Source: Thermoplasmata archaeon (GTDB lineage Archaea; Thermoplasmatota; Thermoplasmata; Methanomassiliicoccales; Methanomethylophilaceae). Taken from it: 64,000 nucleotides of DNA. The stretch covers positions 1-64,000 of the forward strand of contig SUST01000001.1 in NCBI GenBank assembly GCA_015063285.1. The letters are read 5' to 3'. A program made the translations under genes and the position numbers. The notes below the pieces were generated by a model. It saw nothing but the letters and a program-made list of their open reading frames with translations. It was not told where the DNA came from and made no database searches. Below are positions 60,556-64,000 of this stretch, piece by piece (within the stretch, counting starts at the first letter, position 1; each line of letters opens with the position of its first letter).

Positions 60556-61697
60556 TTGACTGACCTCAAGGCCAGAGGGATGGCGGAAAGCAGCCTGGAC
60601 GGACTCTTGAGAACCTTCTTGATGACCTCGCTCGGATGATCGATATCGATCTCCTGGACGAACGGAACGAGGTCGTTCTTCATGATGTAATCGTAGAATC
60701 TGTTGAAATCGTTGTCCGTGAGCTTCTTGTACCTCTTCCTCAGCTGATAGGAATGGTCCAGCTCGCGGCCGAAATCCTCCATGCATGCCCTGGTGTACTC
60801 GGACAGGTCCCTGGAGTACAGGGCATCGGAATCCAACCCGTTGGTGATGGTGTTGACGAGATGCGTATTGGCCCTGAACGTGGGATAGAGTCCTCCTCCG
60901 GAGAGGGGTTTGACGAAACCGGCGGCATCCCCGTTCAGCAGGCACCTGTCCCCGCAGAGGAACGGACGTATACCGAGGGGGATCTTTCCAGAATGCACCC
61001 TTAGCACCTTGTCATGGAATCCCATCTGGACAAGGATGTCCGAGAGGTATTCCGAAGGGGGTCCTGCCGACCATGTTGAGCAAAGACCTATGCGTGTGAA
61101 TTCGCCGCAGGGGATCGCCCATGCGAAGAATCCGGGGGCGACCTTGTTGCCGAGATAAAGGTTCAGCATCTCCTGGTCGTCCATCTTGTAATCGACATCT
61201 GCCTGGATTCCCCTGATGTACTCCTTGGGTTTGTTATCGCCCAGGGACATGGCCACCTGGGAGTTGACCCCGTCAGCGCCTATGATTATCTTCCCTCTGT
61301 GGGGACGGACACTGGTGTCCACGACTACAGCGTCTCCGACGGTATGGCCGTTATAGCGCTCGTTGAAACAATAATCGGCACCGGCATCCTGTGCGGCCTC
61401 GGCCATCTTGACCTCAAGGTCCACACGGTCGATCATCTTCGCCTTGGGCTTATCCGAACGTATCTCTAGGGACTCTCCGTTGGGGAAGACGACATGTGCA
61501 CCGTACAATGTGCTGTATTCCACCGGCCTGACGCCGGACATCTTTATTGTCTCTTCGGAAACCAGACCTGTGCAGTGCTGGGGGATTCCGGGGGACTCAT
61601 GCTCCTCGAGCACCAGCACCTCGTACTTCTTCTCCGACAGTCTTCTGGCTGCCAGGCTCCCAGCCGGTCCGGCACCGACCACGATTACGTCGTGCAT
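60552..61697 (-). CDS. digeranylgeranylglycerophospholipid reductase
   Basis: A 381-residue FAD enzyme that saturates the isoprenoid chains of archaeal membrane lipids. The N-terminus is DVIVVGAGPAGSLAARRLSE, then PGIPQHCTGLVS (the conserved Cys motif), GKIIIGADGVNSQVAMSLG and CLLNGDAAGFVKPLSGGGLYP. These match the characterised reductases better than the 34201 paralogue does. The ATG at 61697 begins five bases after the transaldolase stop. It is probably transcribed with the pentose genes upstream and the Taw2 gene downstream. Confidence 0.9.
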   Translation of the reverse strand: MHDVIVVGAGPAGSLAARRLSEKKYEVLVLEEHESPGIPQHCTGLVSEETIKMSGVRPVEYSTLYGAHVVFPNGESLEIRSDKPKAKMIDRVDLEVKMAEAAQDAGADYCFNERYNGHTVGDAVVVDTSVRPHRGKIIIGADGVNSQVAMSLGDNKPKEYIRGIQADVDYKMDDQEMLNLYLGNKVAPGFFAWAIPCGEFTRIGLCSTWSAGPPSEYLSDILVQMGFHDKVLRVHSGKIPLGIRPFLCGDRCLLNGDAAGFVKPLSGGGLYPTFRANTHLVNTITNGLDSDALYSRDLSEYTRACMEDFGRELDHSYQLRKRYKKLTDNDFNRFYDYIMKNDLVPFVQEIDIDHPSEVIKKVLKSPSRLLSAIPLALRSVK

Positions 61698-61702
61698 CGC
61701 GA

Positions 61703-62350
61703 TCAGTTTTTCTTGGATTTCTCGTAATCGGCTATGAACTTCTGGATACCCTCGTCGGTCTTGGGGTGTCCGACCATCTTCTTGAGGGTGTCGTAGGGGA
61801 TCGTGGCGATGTCGCATCCGTTGAGTGCCGCTTCGAGCACGTGGTTGGGTCCGCGGATGGATGCTGCGATGACCTCTGTGGGGTAGCCGTAGTTCTCGAG
61901 GACTGTCATGATCTGGGCGACGAGATCGCCTCCGAACTGTCCGATATCGTCGAGACGTCCTACAAAGGGAGAGACGAATGCTGCTCCGGCCTTTGCTGCT
62001 AGCAATGCCTGCAGAGGAGAGAAGATGAGGGTGACGTTGACCTTGATTCCCTCGGAGGAGAGGATCTTGGTGGCCTTCAGTGTCTCCACGCACATAGGCA
62101 GTTTGACATTGATGTTGGGGTGGATCTTGGCGAGCTCGCGGCCCTCCTTGACCATTTCGTCGCAGGTCATGGACATTGCCTCTGCGGAGATGGGTCCGTC
62201 GACGATCTCAGCGATCTCCCTTACACGGGTCCTCACGTCGACTCCTTCCTTGGCGATGAGACTGGGGTTGGTCGTCACTCCGTCCAGGATTCCCCAGCTG
62301 TTGATTTCCTTGATCATGTCCAGATTTGCAGTGTCTATGAATATCTTCAT
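61703..62350 (-). CDS. tal: transaldolase (TalC/fructose-6-phosphate aldolase-like)
   Basis: A 215-residue class I aldolase barrel of the small transaldolase type. It starts [20 protein letters not shown] and has the Schiff-base Lys in [24 protein letters not shown] and [13 protein letters not shown] are family landmarks. It acts with the split transketolase upstream to interconvert pentose and hexose phosphates by the non-oxidative route. Four bases separate it from the transketolase C-terminal gene. Confidence 0.92.
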   Translation of the reverse strand: MKIFIDTANLDMIKEINSWGILDGVTTNPSLIAKEGVDVRTRVREIAEIVDGPISAEAMSMTCDEMVKEGRELAKIHPNINVKLPMCVETLKATKILSSEGIKVNVTLIFSPLQALLAAKAGAAFVSPFVGRLDDIGQFGGDLVAQIMTVLENYGYPTEVIAASIRGPNHVLEAALNGCDIATIPYDTLKKMVGHPKTDEGIQKFIADYEKSKKN

Positions 62351-62354
62351 CTCG

Positions 62355-63296
62355 TCACATCCTTGAAATCGATCTCTTGGCGGCAGCGATTATATCCTGC
62401 GTGGTAAGACCGTATTTGACCATCAGGTCCGCGGGTTTGCCGGATTCACCGAAGGTATCCTTGGTTCCGACCCTCTCCAGAGGCACACAGGTGCTGTCGC
62501 AGAGAGCCTCCGCAACGGCTGAACCCAATCCTCCGATGATACTGTGCTCCTCGGCGGTGACGCAGCATCCTGTCTTGGTTACGGACGAGATGAGCGTCGC
62601 GGTGTCGAGAGGCTTGATTGTTGACATGTTTATGACTTCGGCGTTGATTCCCTCGATCGCGAGGAACTCTGCCGCCTCGAGACAGAATGAGACCATCTGT
62701 CCGCATCCGATGATGGTGACGTCTCCGCCCTCCCTCAGGACCTGCGCCTTACCGATCTCGAACTCAACGTCGGGCTCGAGAATTGTGGGGAAGTCCGCAC
62801 GGCCCATCCTCATGTATGCCGGACCGTCGTAGGCGGCCAGGACTTTGGTGGCTGCGAATGCCTCGTAGGCGTCAGCAGGCGCGATTACCACCATGTTCGG
62901 AAGACTGCGCATGATAGAGATGTCCTCCAGGGCCTGATGGGAAGCCCCGTCCTCACCCACGCTGATTCCGCAGTGGGTGGCTACGATCTTGACGTTCAGC
63001 TTAGGGTATGCGACTCCGAGCCTGATCTGTTCCCAACACCTTCCGGTGGCGAACACTCCGAATGTCGATGCGAAGACCGTCTTTCCGGAAGCCGCGAGTC
63101 CTGCTGCGATACCGATCATGTTGGATTCGGCGATTCCGACCTCGACAAACCTCTCGGGACATACCTTCTGGAAGTCCGAGGTCTTTGTGGATCCTGCCAG
63201 GTCAGCATCCATGACGACGACGTTGGGGTTTTCCACAGCAAGCTCTGCAAGAGCCTTTCCGTAGTAATTGCGCTGAGCGAGCTTCTCTCCTGTCAT
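62355..63296 (-). CDS. transketolase, C-terminal subunit
   Basis: A 313-residue subunit with the pyrimidine-binding and C-terminal domains of transketolase. It begins [20 protein letters not shown], has [13 protein letters not shown] (compare the DADLxxS motif), [16 protein letters not shown] with the catalytic Glu, and the active-site [17 protein letters not shown]. The ATG at 63296 overlaps the N-terminal subunit stop by four bases. Split transketolases are the norm in archaea. Confidence 0.93.
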   Translation of the reverse strand: MTGEKLAQRNYYGKALAELAVENPNVVVMDADLAGSTKTSDFQKVCPERFVEVGIAESNMIGIAAGLAASGKTVFASTFGVFATGRCWEQIRLGVAYPKLNVKIVATHCGISVGEDGASHQALEDISIMRSLPNMVVIAPADAYEAFAATKVLAAYDGPAYMRMGRADFPTILEPDVEFEIGKAQVLREGGDVTIIGCGQMVSFCLEAAEFLAIEGINAEVINMSTIKPLDTATLISSVTKTGCCVTAEEHSIIGGLGSAVAEALCDSTCVPLERVGTKDTFGESGKPADLMVKYGLTTQDIIAAAKRSISRM

Positions 63297-64000
63297 TGGA
63301 TCACCGCCCTGAGCTCTTCGACCGCTTTCGCATACTCCTCGTCGTTGCATGCCTTTCCGTGGAATCCGGCGTTGTTCTCCATGAACGATACGCCCTTTCC
63401 CTTCACGGTCTTCATTATGATAACGGTAGGCCTGGTCCTTGCGGCCGCTGCCTTGTCCAGGGCCTCCAGGATCTGACGCATGTTGTGTCCGTCGATTATG
63501 ATAACGTTCCATCCGAACGCCTTCCATTTCTCGGGAAGGGGTTCGAGACCGACGGCACCCTCGGTGTCGCCTGTGATCTGCAATCTGTTGCGGTCCACAA
63601 TGGCGATGAGGTTCGTGAGCCCTGCCTGGCGGGCGAACATTGCCGCCTCCCAGTTCTGTCCTTCCTGGAGCTCTCCGTCGCCCAGCATGCAGATGGTCCT
63701 GTAGTCCTTGCCGTCCATCTTGCCTGCCAGTGCGATACCGCATGCCATGCTGAGCCCCTGACCGAGGGATCCTGTGGACATCTCCACTCCGGGGACCTTT
63801 CCGCGTACGGGGTGTCCCTGCAGTTTCGATCCGATCTGCCTCAGGGAGGTGAGTTCCTCGACGGGGAAGTACCCCGACTCGGCCAATGCCGCATAGAGGA
63901 TGGGTGCCACGTGGCCCTTGGAGAGCACGAATCTGTCCCTGTCCTCCCACTGGGGGTTCATAGGGTCGTGCCTCATGAATCTGAAATAGAGAGCGGCCAT
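63293..64000 (-). CDS. transketolase, N-terminal subunit (5' end outside the window)
   Basis: The visible 235 residues are the thiamine-diphosphate-binding half of transketolase. They include the cofactor motif GDGELQEGQNWEAAMFARQAGL and Asn in VDRNRLQITGDTEG, plus HPVRGKVPGVEMSTGSLGQGLSMACG. The apparent first Met at the window edge (MAALYFRFMRHDP) is internal: about 35-45 residues of the family, including the GHPGG motif, should lie beyond position 64000. It overlaps the C-terminal subunit by four bases. Confidence 0.9.
   Translation of the reverse strand: MAALYFRFMRHDPMNPQWEDRDRFVLSKGHVAPILYAALAESGYFPVEELTSLRQIGSKLQGHPVRGKVPGVEMSTGSLGQGLSMACGIALAGKMDGKDYRTICMLGDGELQEGQNWEAAMFARQAGLTNLIAIVDRNRLQITGDTEGAVGLEPLPEKWKAFGWNVIIIDGHNMRQILEALDKAAAARTRPTVIIMKTVKGKGVSFMENNAGFHGKACNDEEYAKAVEELRAVIQ

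Noticed and set aside
1-64000. CRISPR arrays, rRNA genes, complete insertion sequences
   Set aside because: I scanned for regularly spaced repeats, rRNA-like stretches and paired terminal repeats and saw none beyond the partial TnpB element.

Overview
The window looks like the chromosome of a methylotrophic, H2-dependent methanogen of the order Methanomassiliicoccales (Thermoplasmata). Pointers are an Fpo-like complex (FpoABCDHIJKLMN) with no FpoF or FpoO beside it, methanogenesis marker protein 11, an MsvR-type regulator, archaeal lipid genes (CarS, two geranylgeranyl reductases, a cis-prenyltransferase), FolD, a Ta0216-like B12/radical SAM protein, and the archaeal AMP/RuBisCO pathway. I found no gene that ends in TAG: every stop I read is TGA or TAA. 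This fits a lineage that reads UAG as pyrrolysine, and one gene (13389-13949) carries an in-frame TAG at codon 17.

Layout. 1-3.6 kb: the N-terminal part of a TnpB (cut by the window edge), a COG3044-type ATPase with a Lys/Pro/Ala-rich partner, and tRNA-Leu. 3.7-10.9 kb: an accessory block with a 1054-residue BspA-like leucine-rich-repeat surface protein, a LytTR/DUF3021 pair, small proteins and two related membrane proteins. 11.0-13.9 kb: a tight four-gene cluster of a double-ACT protein, small CdhD-like and CdhE-like TIM barrels, and a cysteine-less radical-SAM-like protein with the in-frame UAG. 14-17.3 kb: an aldehyde dehydrogenase homologue without its catalytic Cys, two tRNA-Val genes flanking a pair of diverged hairpin repeats, a membrane-anchored phosphoglycerate mutase and tRNA-Gly. 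17.3-26 kb: rtcA, a riboflavin reductase, the MsvR-like regulator, mtnA and a class II aldolase (5-deoxyribose/methylthioribose salvage), nop5, a YdeI-like gene, aIF5A overlapping agmatinase, and a divergent phosphohexomutase.

26-36 kb: SMC-ScpA-ScpB preceded by carS-pyrE-udg-HAD on the minus strand, nob1, then a geranylgeranyl reductase with a degenerate polyprenyl-synthetase-like protein. 36.4-46.7 kb: the whole Fpo-like operon on the minus strand (fpoA to fpoN), whose FpoI carries four rather than two [4Fe-4S] motifs. 46.8-52.7 kb: proC, then an operon folD-kptA-mmp11-uppS-B12/radical SAM. 53-57.9 kb: the AMP-degrading pentose bisphosphate operon (ribose-1,5-bisphosphate isomerase, form III RuBisCO, AMP phosphorylase) with a polysaccharide deacetylase at its end, preceded by RNase III. 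58-64 kb: an unrecognised cysteine-bearing protein, a Taw2/Trm5-like enzyme, a second geranylgeranyl reductase, and a transaldolase/split-transketolase operon that runs off the right edge.

Several proteins keep a family fold but have lost catalytic residues (aldehyde dehydrogenase, phosphohexomutase, polyprenyl synthetase, radical SAM). The most unusual item is the 11-14 kb cluster with its in-frame UAG. All identifications come from reading motifs; no database search was run.
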